This document shows, one piece after another, positions 45,289 through 56,072 of a stretch of DNA of 64,000 nt. The position numbers and the translations under genes are program-made. Under the pieces are notes generated by a model. It made no database searches. It saw only the letters and a list, made by a program, of their open reading frames with translations, and was not told where the DNA came from. Numbering within the stretch: position 1 is the stretch's first letter; every line of letters begins with the position of its first letter. The stretch is from Prunus persica (taxonomy: Eukaryota; Streptophyta; Magnoliopsida; Rosales; Rosaceae): the NCBI RefSeq assembly GCF_000346465.2, contig NC_034010.1, positions 28,932,787 through 28,996,786 on the forward strand, written 5' to 3'.

Positions 45289-45690
45289 AGAGTTATTTAC
45301 AGTAACACCCCATGAAGTTTTTGGTATTTTCACAAAACTCATTCATGTCTCAAAAATTAAATGAACACCTCCTGAAGTTTCAATTTGTTTTCACAAAACC
45401 CCCTTTCATTGATTGTTTGTCCAAAATTAATAATTTTATTGAACAAAAAACTTATGCAAATGAAAAAATTAACCTCAATGAAGTATATGCAATATAATCT
45501 CAAAGGCGAAGTTTGTCACTTGGAGAATGTTTTTGTATAAAATCATCAATATCTTTAGATGAAAAATCAATGAAAATGAGTTTTGTGAAAACAATTTAAA
45601 ACCTCAAGGGGTGTTCGAGTAATTTCTAAAACCTCAAGGAGTTTTGTGAAAAATCCGAAAACCTCAAGAGGTGTTATTATAAATAACTCT
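45289..45690. mobile_element. MULE-like MITE with long terminal inverted repeats
   Basis: 402 bp flanked by inverted repeats of about 140 bp. The left end begins AGAGTTATTTACAGTAACAC and the right end, reverse-complemented, begins AGAGTTATTTATAATAACAC. Both arms then carry CCTnnTGAAGTTT/CTTGAGGTTTT and TTTTCACAAAACTC blocks. The flanks TTTTTTTAT (45280-45288) and TTTTTATAT (45691-45699) match at 7 of 9 bases, compatible with a 9-bp Mutator-type target duplication. There is no coding capacity. The arms also carry internal tandem motifs, so the transcript would fold into a long hairpin. Confidence 0.8.
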
Positions 45691-47326
45691 TTTTTATATA
45701 AAATTATTATCAATGGGGATGAGGAGCTCCATTTTATAACATTTTTTCTAACATTAAAAAGAGAAATACCACTAACGAGCTAGTTGGTCATATGAAGGAG
45801 TTCTAAAACACTTTATATTTCTTACTAAGTTCACTTCAAAGTTGAGCTAATTCATTTCAATGTTTAGGATCATCTAAAGTAATAATGGAATCAGCCTTTT
45901 ATGATCCATGACGCTCCAAAAGTTTAGGAAACTGCATGTGTATTTAAAGTAAATCATAAAAATTAAAAATTAAAAACTTTGTTATCTCCCTGATTCTATA
46001 TTTTCTCACAAACTTCACCCAAGTCGAACTGTGGGTTTTCGAAGCAAGTTTTCATCCAGTTTGATATAATAAATAGTATTTTATTTATTTTTAACATACG
46101 AGCGATATAAAGAAAGGAATTAAATGTATGACATGTTGGGTGCATAAATAAATACTCATACTACAAGTATGTTGCATAATATTAATGTCACAAGTGAGCT
46201 TCAATTCTCCCAATTTCATATGGATCGAGAATTGAAATATGTATTTTAGATGTTGCTTAAATAATAGTAAAATTATTGTTGCTTTCATCTGAGTGGATAT
46301 AACATTTATTTTATGAATGTTCATGAAATTTTGAAAATTTTAAACATGAATCAAAATAGATGTCATGTAGAGGTAGGTACGAATAATCTATACACATTTG
46401 TAATGAGAAGGGCAAAATATACTGTATGCAATATGTATATAATTATTAAACCGTGGTGCATATTATATATAAACACCTTGATATATATAATAATAGAGAA
46501 TAGTTTCAACCAATTTCCATGAGAGTGTGTGAAATTAAACACAAGCCCCATGCATGTAGACAATCTGGCAGCCATGGTTCTCTCTCCTTCTTCCTCCTTA
46601 CCACACCAACCCTCGAACCTTTCTTGATGTGTAGGGCACACGTACGTGGACCATTTAGCAACTACGTTCTGTGCGTGCGAGAAGTGCTTTTTGAAACGCA
46701 ATAGGCCAGTTCAGTTGTAGGGCATGCTCCACAGCGGTATGTATGTGCACATCATGTGCTTGTATAGTTGTTTCCACGCTTATACATAGCGAATGAGAGG
46801 ACGAGTTCACACACACAACCAATCAGATGTGCTTGTACGGCCCCTGTTTGACATTTGTACAAAAGTCAATGAAAAAGGCACAGCTCTCTCTCCTCTCCTC
46901 TCACACCCTCCAAATCCATCATACCCCTTCCCTCCTCTCTAAAACCACTCTCTCTTTTTGTTTCAAAAAATGCAATGCCCTTTGCTTTTTTCTTCTTTTT
47001 CACTTTCTTTTTGGGTTAAATTAATATAAAATATCAATATAAATAATTAACAATTTACCAAGTCAGTGCTCCCCCATTTCCTCTCACTACAATCTATCTA
47101 TTTCCATGTCTATGTCTAAGTCTCTGTTTGTGTCTGCGTCTCTCTCCTCCCCCTAGATTTTACTTCCCATCCAAAAGTCAGCGCCGTCCTTTGTGCCTCT
47201 CTTTCCTTCTCCATGTCTTTCATTTACCCAACTGCTTCCTCAAGATTGGCCTAAAACAGTACAAGCAGCAGCAAAAGAACACAGAAATAAGATTAGGACT
47301 GGTGGGTTTGGTGAGAGTTTCAAGAA
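45691..47326. other. Intergenic region and WRKY promoter
   Basis: AT-rich DNA up to about 46500, then the WRKY upstream region with pyrimidine-rich stretches. No gene supported. Confidence 0.55.
46848..46869 (+). promoter_or_regulatory. Pair of W-box cores upstream of the WRKY gene
   Basis: TTGAC at 46848-46852 and its inverse GTCAA at 46865-46869 (part of AGTCAA, the W-box TTGACT) lie 17 bp apart, about 460 bp before the ATG. WRKY genes are often auto- or cross-regulated through clustered W-boxes. This is inferred from sequence only. Confidence 0.4.
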
Positions 47327-48701
47327 ATGGCAGATGATTGGGATCTTTACGCTGTGGTGAGGAGTTGCAAATCAGCCACCCACGCCACCACCACTAACAC
47401 TTCCGCCGCCGGCGCACCCACAAATCCCATTACCCCACCCTCCGCGGAGGAAGAATACTCTTTTTGGGAATGGTTGAAATCCGAGGAGGAAACTGACCCA
47501 TTATTCTCTTTCCCCAATCTCCTCGAGCCCAGAGCCAATGCTTTCCAAGAGCTGCAACAGTTTTACGAACCCCTTTTGCCCAACCCCACCACCACCAACA
47601 ATCCCAGCACTAACAACAACACCTTTGTTCCTCCTATTATTCCAAATTCCCCCATTATTTCTGACTTTGGAGGATCTGCCAGTAGTGGCCAACATCACCT
47701 ACAACAGCAACAGCATCATTTTCTGCCAACCAACACCCCCGCGAGCCCTCATTTCAACCCTGCCATCTTTCCTCCTGGTTTTGGAGAATTCCATGGCCAA
47801 CAACAGCCGCTTCTGCTACCCAAACCAGAGACTCAAATTCTACCCCAACAGCTCCCAACGCAGCAGGGTTTTATGAGGCCTCGGGCCATGGTTCCCGCTC
47901 TTCCTCCTCCTCTTCCTCGTGCACCATTCACCATGCCAATCAACTCCCCCCGGCCAAGAAAAAGGTATATTTGCAGTATAGATTCCCTTTTATATTATTT
48001 CTTCTTACTCAATTGCTTTTGATATCAACTGGTTCACAGGAAGTGTCAGCAGAAAAGACAGGTTTGTCAAGTAAGCGCAGAGAATCTCTCCGCCGATTTA
48101 TGGGCATGGCGTAAGTACGGCCAAAAACCTATCAAGGGTTCTCCTCATCCAAGGTAAATTAGGTTAATTTCTCTGCAATGATTTTCCTTTCCTTTTGCGA
48201 TTTCCTCTCTGAAATACCAAAGATGCTTCTTCTTTATTTTCTTTTTCCCTTCTCTTTTGGCGTCTCCACCACAGGAACTATTACCGCTGCAGTAGCTCCA
48301 AAGGATGTTCAGCGAGAAAACAAGTGGAGCGGAGCACGGCGGACCCCAACATCTTCGTCGTCACATACACAGGCGACCATACTCACCCTCGTCCAACGCA
48401 TCGAAACTCCCTTGCTGGCAGCACCAGAAACAAGTTATCAGCGATGGCGGGTCAAAACCAGCCCATCAACAATGACTCCGGTTCACCACCAGCCCAAGCT
48501 GATCAAGACGTTGTTGCCAATAACGTCAATTCTGACAATTCACTTGACAAAGAAAATGAGGAACTTGATGAGGATGAGGAGGAAAGGGATGAGAACGAGA
48601 TCGAGGACGAGGACGTGGAGGAGGACGATGTTCTGATCCCGAACACAGCCATGTCGGATGAGATATTCTTGGGGCTGAAGCAATTGGGTTGTACTAGTTA
48701 G
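47327..48701 (+). CDS. WRKY27: Group IIe WRKY transcription factor (WRKY22/27-like), C-terminus possibly truncated
   Basis: Exons 47327-47964, 48040-48153 and 48275-48701 give 392 residues. The start [14 protein letters not shown] is typical of WRKY22/27. The middle is Pro/Gln/Asn-rich. The WRKY domain has [13 protein letters not shown] (WRKY at 236-239) and a C2H2 zinc site at Cys256, Cys262, His286 and His288 (C-X5-C-X23-H-X-H). The second intron sits at the conserved PHPR/NYYRC position. [20 protein letters not shown] and [10 protein letters not shown] are group IIe features. Known role: binds W-boxes; WRKY22/27 act in MAPK-triggered immunity and leaf senescence. An acidic tail follows, and the frame stops at LKQLGCTS. 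Sequence resembling more of the usual tail lies beyond the stop. WRKY27 is chosen by neighbours (At5g52830 next to the B13-subunit gene); WRKY22 is possible. Confidence 0.92.
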
Positions 48702-51609
48702 TGGTACCGAGGGTTCTCTGGCGGCAGGTGCTTCTGGTGATACTTTTCGGATCAAGAGCCGTCAAGTTTGGGGTCTTCTTGGGCTGCTGCTAATCGTTCC
48801 TCTGCTGCCGGAGCCACCGTTGGCGGAGGCCGCTAGAGCAGACAAGTTACCGTTTGCGAAGGCTGATAGGTTTTTGGTTTAATCTTTTCTTACCGTGTTG
48901 GTTCTATGAGAGAGAGGGGCGGGAGGGATTCTTATTAAATTGTATGTAAATAGATATAGAAAAGAGTCCCTTCCTTCTTCAGCCTACAGGGAGTTTTCAG
49001 CTTTATTTTTCTCTTGTTGTAAATTGCGCATATAGAAGGTTTCTTTTTAAGGCTAATTTGTTGCGGTGATTGACAAAGAAAACTGTTTATAACGAATTTA
49101 CGGACTTATACCCTTTTCATGTTAAACTTATATATATGTGGAGGAGGGATGTGATTAGTAATATAATCATTAGACATAATGTTTATAACGTTACATTTTA
49201 TATGTGGTAAAAAGAGTTTCAGGCATACGTTTCATGTCAATAAGAATAAAATTGTTTATAACCAATTTACCGACTTCTACTATACTTACATAAAACTCAT
49301 ATTTACGTAGAGAGATATAATTAGTAACATAATCATCAAATATGGTGTTCATAACGTTACACGTAGTAGAAACGCTTTTAGATTCATTTTGACAAGCGCT
49401 TTTTTCTTTTTCTTTTTCTTTTTGGGGCCAAATTATAACCAATATACTGACTTGTATATATAAAATTCACTTAAAATTCATCCACATGGATAAACGTAGT
49501 TAGTAATATAATTATTAAACATCTCCCCTTGGTCAATAAAAATAATTTAGGCACACGATTTGGGTGTTATAAAAGACTAGTTTAAGAATGTGATTTTAGT
49601 ATATAAATAGCAGGGATCACGACGTGGTAATGTTCGTTCTTACAGGTTATACACTTCATTTAGAACAATTAATTCCGTCACCAACACTCATGAGGCATCA
49701 AATTTGTAATCTTTCCATTCATAAACATGTAATTTAAGAAAACCCCAAACCCTCTTTAATCTACACTTACACTTTACTTAAAAGAAAACCCTCTTTATTT
49801 CATCTTTCATTAATGATTTTGTGAAACAATTAATATCCTAATTAATTAGAGTATCCAACAAAAAGCATCCATATGAATGAATTAGGAAGTGCTTTGCTCT
49901 GTCAACAGTTTGACTATGCCAGGTCAGCACCAGGTAAATACAGAAACTAGCACCGAGTAGTAGAACATAAATCTAATTATAATTTTAAAAATAAAAACAA
50001 TATTTTAGGGAAAAAAATGGGTATATTTATTTATAAATCAAGTGGGTGTAAGACAGTTGTCGGTTTGCACGTAAGGTAGGGTTTAATTTGTCAGACCGTG
50101 ACCCGCTCCGGTTCAGTCGCCATCATCACGAGACAAACACTAGATCCCCTTTTTGTCTGTTCATATAATGGGGACAAATATAGTTGGCTTCTCGGGTCAA
50201 ATATTTTTTCCCCTCTCTGGATATAATTACGAGAGTGGGTCAAATCTATTTTATTCAGGGTTTTGTCTTTTACTTAATCTCGAAAAAAATTATTGTGTAT
50301 GAACGAAAACATAATAAATATCCACAACAAGGGTTGGTTGCAGAAAAGAAATACTAGGTTTTAAATAGGTGAAGCAAGTTGTTGGGTTATTGTATTCGAG
50401 AAATATGAGGATGACCCTGTCAAAAACAAAACGTATAAGGTCATTCTTTTTTAATAAAATATAGGGTCTTTGTTTATTAAATATTATCTCTTACTAACCA
50501 AATTAAAGGTTTGTTAATCATTTGATTATTTTAGCTAAGCTAATATTAATTGGTTTATACTCTCAAGCCTCATTGTGGTATTCTAAATTTGTATTTGACC
50601 TCTTAGCTCAAATTTGTAGTATACAAATGGAGCCGTGATTCATCCCAAAACTTATACCTAGACTCTTTACCACCAACTTTTTACATTTTATCTCTCTTTC
50701 TCCCTCTCTTGCTCTCTCCATCTCTCCTTTTCATACAAGATTGAAAGGAAATACCAAGGAAAGAGATGACATATTTAAATTATCATTTCTTGTGCTAGAT
50801 TCTCATAATAACATCATTTTTTTGTTATTAAAAAAATGGAAGCACCGTAAGAGTATATACGGATAGGATGAAATCATATGAAACCTAAAGTGAGAGTCAT
50901 GAATAATAACGTAATATTCAAATAGATTCACGACATGAACCAATTAGAAAAGGAAGCCGGGACACCCAAAAGCTACACATCCAAATGACTTTGCCAACAA
51001 CAAAAACTTGGCTTGGGTTTATGGGACTATGAAGTCCATGACTATGTTGTAGCAGTGGAAGCGATTTTTGTTGGGGTTATGGGCAATAACGAAGAAAACG
51101 AGAGGCCTTTGAGATTTTTGAATTTGATAGAGATTCACGAATGAGGTAAAAACCTAAACCTTAAACCACATCATTAAATATATAGCTTGTGACAAGGGGC
51201 TTATAGTTCAAGTAGTTAAAAGCATTTATTCACACACTTTAGGTTTTAAATTCAATTTTCCCTTTCCTAATATAGCATGTATAAACAAAGGAAATGGCAT
51301 GTGAAAATGAGTAGCGAGTTTTGATCCATTATCAAGTTTATATGTTGTTGAGCTTTTGTCCCTACAAAACAAAAGTTAAAAAAAAAAAAAAGACGTTTAT
51401 GATTAGGCCCAAAGGATATTGCAGGCCTTGAGTTGGGCTTGTGATGATGTGGCAACGCCAAATTATTATGAAACAGGATTCGGGAAACCCATCATCTCTT
51501 TCTCAAAACGGGTTTTACAGTGAGCGAGTCTGTGTCTGAGAGCTAGGTAGGAGGAGAGGACCGATACGATACAGAACTTCACATCACAGCGAGAGTGTGA
51601 TACTAAAAG
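48702..51609. other. Intergenic region
   Basis: Contains WRKY tail-like sequence beyond the stop (to 48836), a three-unit degenerate tandem repeat (49084-49560) and otherwise AT-rich DNA. No gene supported between 49600 and 51600. Confidence 0.55.
49084..49560. repeat. Three degenerate tandem units of about 170-180 bp
   Basis: Units begin TGTTTATAACGAATTTACGGAC (about 49084), TGTTTATAACCAATTTACCGAC (about 49251) and AATTATAACCAATATACTGAC (about 49430). Each continues with AAACTTATAT/AAACTCATAT-like sequence, then a TTAGTAAtATAATcATtAaAcAT block. Similarity falls from unit 1 to unit 3. Confidence 0.7.
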
Positions 51610-52963
51610 ATGTTCCTGCGAGCGATCGGACGGCCATTAATGGCCAAGGTGAAGCAGACGACGGGGATCGTAGGGCTGGACGTGGTCCCCAATGCCAGGG
51701 AGGTCCTAATTGAGCTATACTCCAAAACCCTAAAGGAGATCCAGGCCGTTCCCGAGGACGAAGGGTACCGTAAGGCCGTCGAGAGCTTCACACGGCAGCG
51801 TCTCAAGGTCTGCCGCGAAGAAGAGGACTGGGAAGCGATCGAGAAGAAGCTTGGCTGTGGCCAGGTCGAGGAGCTCATCGAGGAGGCACGTGACGAGCTC
51901 ACCCTCATCGGCAAGATGATCGGTCCGTACAATTTATTATTAGTATTATTTTTCATAATTGAGGTATTTATTTTTCTATTTCGGAAATAATGAAATTAGA
52001 AATGTTGAATTGAGTTTTGCTATTGGCATTGGTCCTAGGTCCTATAACATGCGAATTGAGCTCAAGGATCGGTTCCTGCTCAGAAATGTGGTTGTGTTTT
52101 CTAAAATGAAGTGCTTGTTTGTGGTTTCTCAGAAATGTGGTTTGTTTGGTTGATGAGAAATAGAAAACTAAAATGGAATTGGAAATTTTGGCGATTCAGT
52201 CTGGCCTCTATAGTTTTGTGATGGTGCTTTAGTTCCCCAGTTTTAGTCGTGGAAATTATGATGGAAACCTGAATAAAGGTTGTAAATTTATAGTGGTCAT
52301 GTTTAGGCGGTGCTTTTGTTTACTACAATCATGAAACGAAAGGCTTCACTTGATTTTATCAGTTTCAAAGAGAATATGATTTGCTTGAGAATGACGTAAT
52401 GTTGACTTGATGCATATGAAGCTGCAATTTCACTCTGTTCACTGTATATAAAGTTTAGTGTGAGCTCTATTTTGTTCACTCGGATGCATGTCAAACTCTC
52501 ATTCAATTTCCAAAGTAGAAAGCTTTTATCGTGTCAACTATGATGTTTACTAGCCATTGTAGTCAATTGTTTCGATTAAGGTGGCGTCTTTAGTTCTTCG
52601 GTCTCAGTGTTTTATTGTTCAAACGTTGGAAATGATATCTTCTGTTGCCATTGTATGTATGAAGTGCTAGTTTGGGCGAAACTGATATGGTATATTATTT
52701 CCAAAGTAGCATTGAATTGTATTGTTTGTAATAGTGTGTATTCTGTGTTGTGTTGGATTGCAGAGTGGGATCCATGGGGTGTTCCTGATGATTATGAATG
52801 CGAGGTGATCGAGAATGACGCGCCTGTTCCCAAACATGTTCCTCTGCACCGACCTGGTCCTCTTCCCGAAGAGTTCTACAAGACGCTGGAGGGTCTTACT
52901 ACAAACCAAGCAAAATTGGATGAGGCTAAAGCCACCTCTATTGGGTCCGAATCAAAGGAGTAA
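51610..52963 (+). CDS. NDUFA5: NADH dehydrogenase (ubiquinone) 1 alpha subcomplex subunit 5 (complex I B13)
   Basis: Exons 51610-51922 and 52764-52963 give 170 residues, the family length. The N-terminus MFLRAIGRPLMAKVKQTTGI leads into GLDVVPNAREVLIELYSKTL and a three-helix region with EGYRKAVESFTRQRLKVC and LIEEARDELTLIGKM. The plant C-terminal part is EWDPWGVPDDYECEV...PVPKHVPLHRPGPLPEEFY. Known role: accessory subunit of the matrix arm of mitochondrial complex I. The donor reads GTCCGT, a weaker but valid GT donor; phase 1 is kept. It is convergent with the PPR gene downstream, with only 409 bp between stop codons. At5g52840 is the likely counterpart. Confidence 0.96.
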
Positions 52964-53372
52964 CGGTCTTACTGGCATATGATCCTGGGGACTTTGGACT
53001 CCAAATTCGAATTTGAGTCTTTTTTCTTGAATTCTCCTGTTTTTTTGTTGGTGCCAGTGGGCCTGTTTGCTAGGCTGTATAAATTTTCAAGTATGGGAGG
53101 GAGGCTTGGATTTTTCAATAATCTACACTCCAAGTGTTGTTATCGTAAAGTAAAACTATGTTGTTTTCTTTATTTATGCTCGATTTCCATTGAAAATGAG
53201 TAATGTAAAAGGTTAGCTTCTACCGTTCTGAACGCTGCTTGTTTCCATCTTAAATAAAGAATTAATGTTACAAGTTTGTCACAAAACTCACAACACAAGA
53301 CAATCTCATTGCCAACAGTCTAACAATCCTGCCCGCAGAATCTTCGTTATTTTCGAATGTCATTAGAGAACA
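52964..53372. other. Short convergent 3' region
   Basis: 409 bp between the stop codons of NDUFA5 and the PPR gene. The 3' UTRs probably abut or overlap. Confidence 0.6.
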
Positions 53373-56072
53373 TCAACTATGACATACAGAGTTATGAAAT
53401 ATTTCGTCCTGTTGTAAACTAGCTGCAACCATGCACGAGCACTCACCCTTCTTGAAGACATGCAATCGGTTCCCGTCCCTCACAATGATCTCCCTGTCAA
53501 CAAATTGAGTTACAAGCATTATAAAGTTATGGCATTCGCTGCATATACGCATGTTCTTCGATATGCGTACGGAAGCGTTTCGCGGCGTTCTGAGAAGACC
53601 AAATGCAACAGCTAGCTTCTCACTATGATAAGATGAATCTTCATAGTCCTGATACAAGTTTCCTCGGTTCTTCAACTCCGTAATAAGCGATTCTACTTTT
53701 TCATGGATTTCATTTATCTGTGGATGTGATCTATCTCCTGCATTGAATAGGTGAACCTTGTTTCTTATCTCCATCCAGCACTGCCCAGGATTCTTCTTCA
53801 ATCCTCTCTCTCTCATCACCCTTCGGGTGCTCTTGGCTAAATCAGGCTGACCAGATTCTTCATACAAATTTGCAAGCAGCACATAAAAAGCTGGATCAGA
53901 CGGGTCTAGTTCAATACCTTGCCTTGCCACATATTCCCCCAGAGCAATGTTTCTATGTGACTTGCAAGCACCCAATAATGTCTTATAGATTAAGGCATCT
54001 GGTTTAAAAGGCATTGTCATGATCACTTCCATGGCATCCTCTAGTCGACCGGCTCGGCCAAGGAGATCAACTAAACAGGCATAGTGATCCAGTTGTGGAG
54101 CTATCTCATGCTTTTCTCTCATTGACTGAAAATGCTCAAGACCTAATTCAACCAAACCACCATGGCTGCAAGCAAAAAGCACTAACAGGAATGTAATGGA
54201 ATCAGGTTTAAATCCAGCCAGCCTCATGTCGTCGAAGGTGGAGAGAGCAGAGGAGATGTGCCCAGTTGATGCCAATCCAGATATCAATCCGTTCCATGAT
54301 ACAATATCTGGCTCAGAAATCCCCTTGAAAGCTCTGTAGGCATCATCCGTGCATCCACATTTCCCATAAAGGTCAACTAAGGCATTTGAAACTGATATCC
54401 CACTGGCTAAACCGGCTTTGATAGAATAGCAATGTAGTTGCCTCCCAGTTTCCATTGCTGCTAAGCCAGCTGATGAAGATAAGAAGCTTGCCATACTAAA
54501 TCCATCCATTTCAACATCATCCATGTACATGCGAACTATGACATCCAGTGCCACTTCATACCGACACATCTGATTCATTCTTGTGGCCAAACATGTGTAC
54601 GTGATAGCATCTCTATGGATCATGGAGGTAACTACATGCCATGCATCATCTACCATCCCCAATGCAGCATAAGCATCCACAAGAGCATTCCCAACAACTG
54701 TATCACAGCCAGCTTTAGTTTTAACTATAAGTCCATGGAGTTTCACTGTTTGACTATGAGATTTAACTGTACTGCAGGCACGAAGAATGCTGGAGAGAGT
54801 AAAGGAATTTGGCTGAACTCCTACTGCTCGCATCTCCGCAAAAGACTGAAAAGAATCTTTTTCAAAACCGTGTTCAGAAAAACCAGCAATCAAAGAAGTC
54901 CAAGTGATGACACTCGGTGAGGTTATGTCCCTAAACGCTTCCAAAGCATCTTCTGCTAGGTCGGAACATTTCATGTACATATCAACTAGTGCACCTCCTG
55001 CACAAGTATCATACTCCAAGCCAGCCTTGATTATCCGTGAATGGATCTGTTTTCCCAATTCCAGCGATAAAATTTCCGAGCTTGCCTTCAGTATGCTAGA
55101 GTATGTGAAATTATTTGGTACAATTCCAGAGAGCTCCATCTCATGCAATGCAGCAATAGCGTCCGTGACTCTCAAACTTTGTGTGAAGCCAGAAATAACA
55201 GAGGTCCACAATAACACATCATAGTCAGGTGTTTGATTTGAAACCTTAATGGCATCTTCCATCTTCTGGTATTTTGAATACATATTGACCAGGGCTGTCT
55301 TCAAGACCAGATTCAGCCTCATTCCCAATCTTATCAAATGGGCATGAAGTAATTTCCCGTAATTCAAACCGAGAGAATACGATGCAGCTAAAAGTTTCAC
55401 AAAAGTGAACTCATTTGGATGAACCCCAGCACATATCATATCCATGTAATGGGCTAGAGCCTGACTGAATTTCTCAGCTTGGACTAATGAAGAGATGATT
55501 GTTGTCCAAGAAATAGTGTCCCGATTGTCCATGTTTTTAAATATCTTACAAGCCTCATCAGTGAAACCACACTTGGCATACAAATCAATCATAGTGCTGC
55601 CAAGATATTGGTTTGACTCAAACCCAAGCTTTATCACATATGCATGAATTCGAGTCCCGTAATCAAAATCTCCCAACAATGAGCACGACCGGAGGACACT
55701 TGAGAGTGTAAACTCATTGGGGCACTGCCCAGAAATGCTCATCGAATCGAAGAATTCGAGCGCCTCATCATACCGTCCGTTCCTGACATAAGCAGACAGC
55801 ATGCCAGTCCAGGACACAACATCCCTGTCAGGCATTTCATCGAAGAAGTGGCGTGCAGGTTCAACTCCAAAGCATTTTGCATACAAAGACAGCAAATTGT
55901 TGCTCAAGTAGAGGTCTTCCTGAAGACCCAGTTTAGTAATTGGACTATGAACACAGACACCCTCTTTCAGGGCCCGTGAGTTGCATAATGAAAGAACCCG
56001 AAGGCATGTTTCTTTGGAACAGTTTACTTGAGTTGTGTTGATAACGAACTTGGTGACTGTCGGTAGAGACAT
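53373..56072 (-). CDS. PLS-type pentatricopeptide repeat protein with degenerate DYW domain (At5g52850-like)
   Basis: Intronless, 899 residues, as usual for this class. There are about 20 tandem PPR/PLS repeats from residue 20 to about 690, e.g. LYLSNNLLSLYAKC, RDVVSWTGMLSAYVRNGRYD, GFKPDSITFLLVLFACSHGG and DHYACLVDLLGRAGRLEDA. E/E+ type segments follow (KSHRNIALGEYVARQGIELD; PGQCWMEIRNKVHLFNAGDR). A DYW-like region has YHSEKLAVAFGLL, KNMRICSECHNF and IIVRDGNRLHVFKKGECSC. It does not end in DYW; the tail after GECSC is unrelated. The family acts in organelles, often in C-to-U RNA editing. The HSEKLA and C-x-x-C-H deaminase elements are present here. Arabidopsis At5g52850 (annotated chloroplastic) has the same kind of ending after GECSC. 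RNA targets cannot be read from this text. Confidence 0.93.
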   Translation of the reverse strand: MSLPTVTKFVINTTQVNCSKETCLRVLSLCNSRALKEGVCVHSPITKLGLQEDLYLSNNLLSLYAKCFGVEPARHFFDEMPDRDVVSWTGMLSAYVRNGRYDEALEFFDSMSISGQCPNEFTLSSVLRSCSLLGDFDYGTRIHAYVIKLGFESNQYLGSTMIDLYAKCGFTDEACKIFKNMDNRDTISWTTIISSLVQAEKFSQALAHYMDMICAGVHPNEFTFVKLLAASYSLGLNYGKLLHAHLIRLGMRLNLVLKTALVNMYSKYQKMEDAIKVSNQTPDYDVLLWTSVISGFTQSLRVTDAIAALHEMELSGIVPNNFTYSSILKASSEILSLELGKQIHSRIIKAGLEYDTCAGGALVDMYMKCSDLAEDALEAFRDITSPSVITWTSLIAGFSEHGFEKDSFQSFAEMRAVGVQPNSFTLSSILRACSTVKSHSQTVKLHGLIVKTKAGCDTVVGNALVDAYAALGMVDDAWHVVTSMIHRDAITYTCLATRMNQMCRYEVALDVIVRMYMDDVEMDGFSMASFLSSSAGLAAMETGRQLHCYSIKAGLASGISVSNALVDLYGKCGCTDDAYRAFKGISEPDIVSWNGLISGLASTGHISSALSTFDDMRLAGFKPDSITFLLVLFACSHGGLVELGLEHFQSMREKHEIAPQLDHYACLVDLLGRAGRLEDAMEVIMTMPFKPDALIYKTLLGACKSHRNIALGEYVARQGIELDPSDPAFYVLLANLYEESGQPDLAKSTRRVMRERGLKKNPGQCWMEIRNKVHLFNAGDRSHPQINEIHEKVESLITELKNRGNLYQDYEDSSYHSEKLAVAFGLLRTPRNASVRISKNMRICSECHNFIMLVTQFVDREIIVRDGNRLHVFKKGECSCMVAASLQQDEIFHNSVCHS

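Noticed and set aside
54615..55224. Open frames of 101 and 106 codons on the plus strand
   Set aside because: Antisense to the intronless PPR gene.
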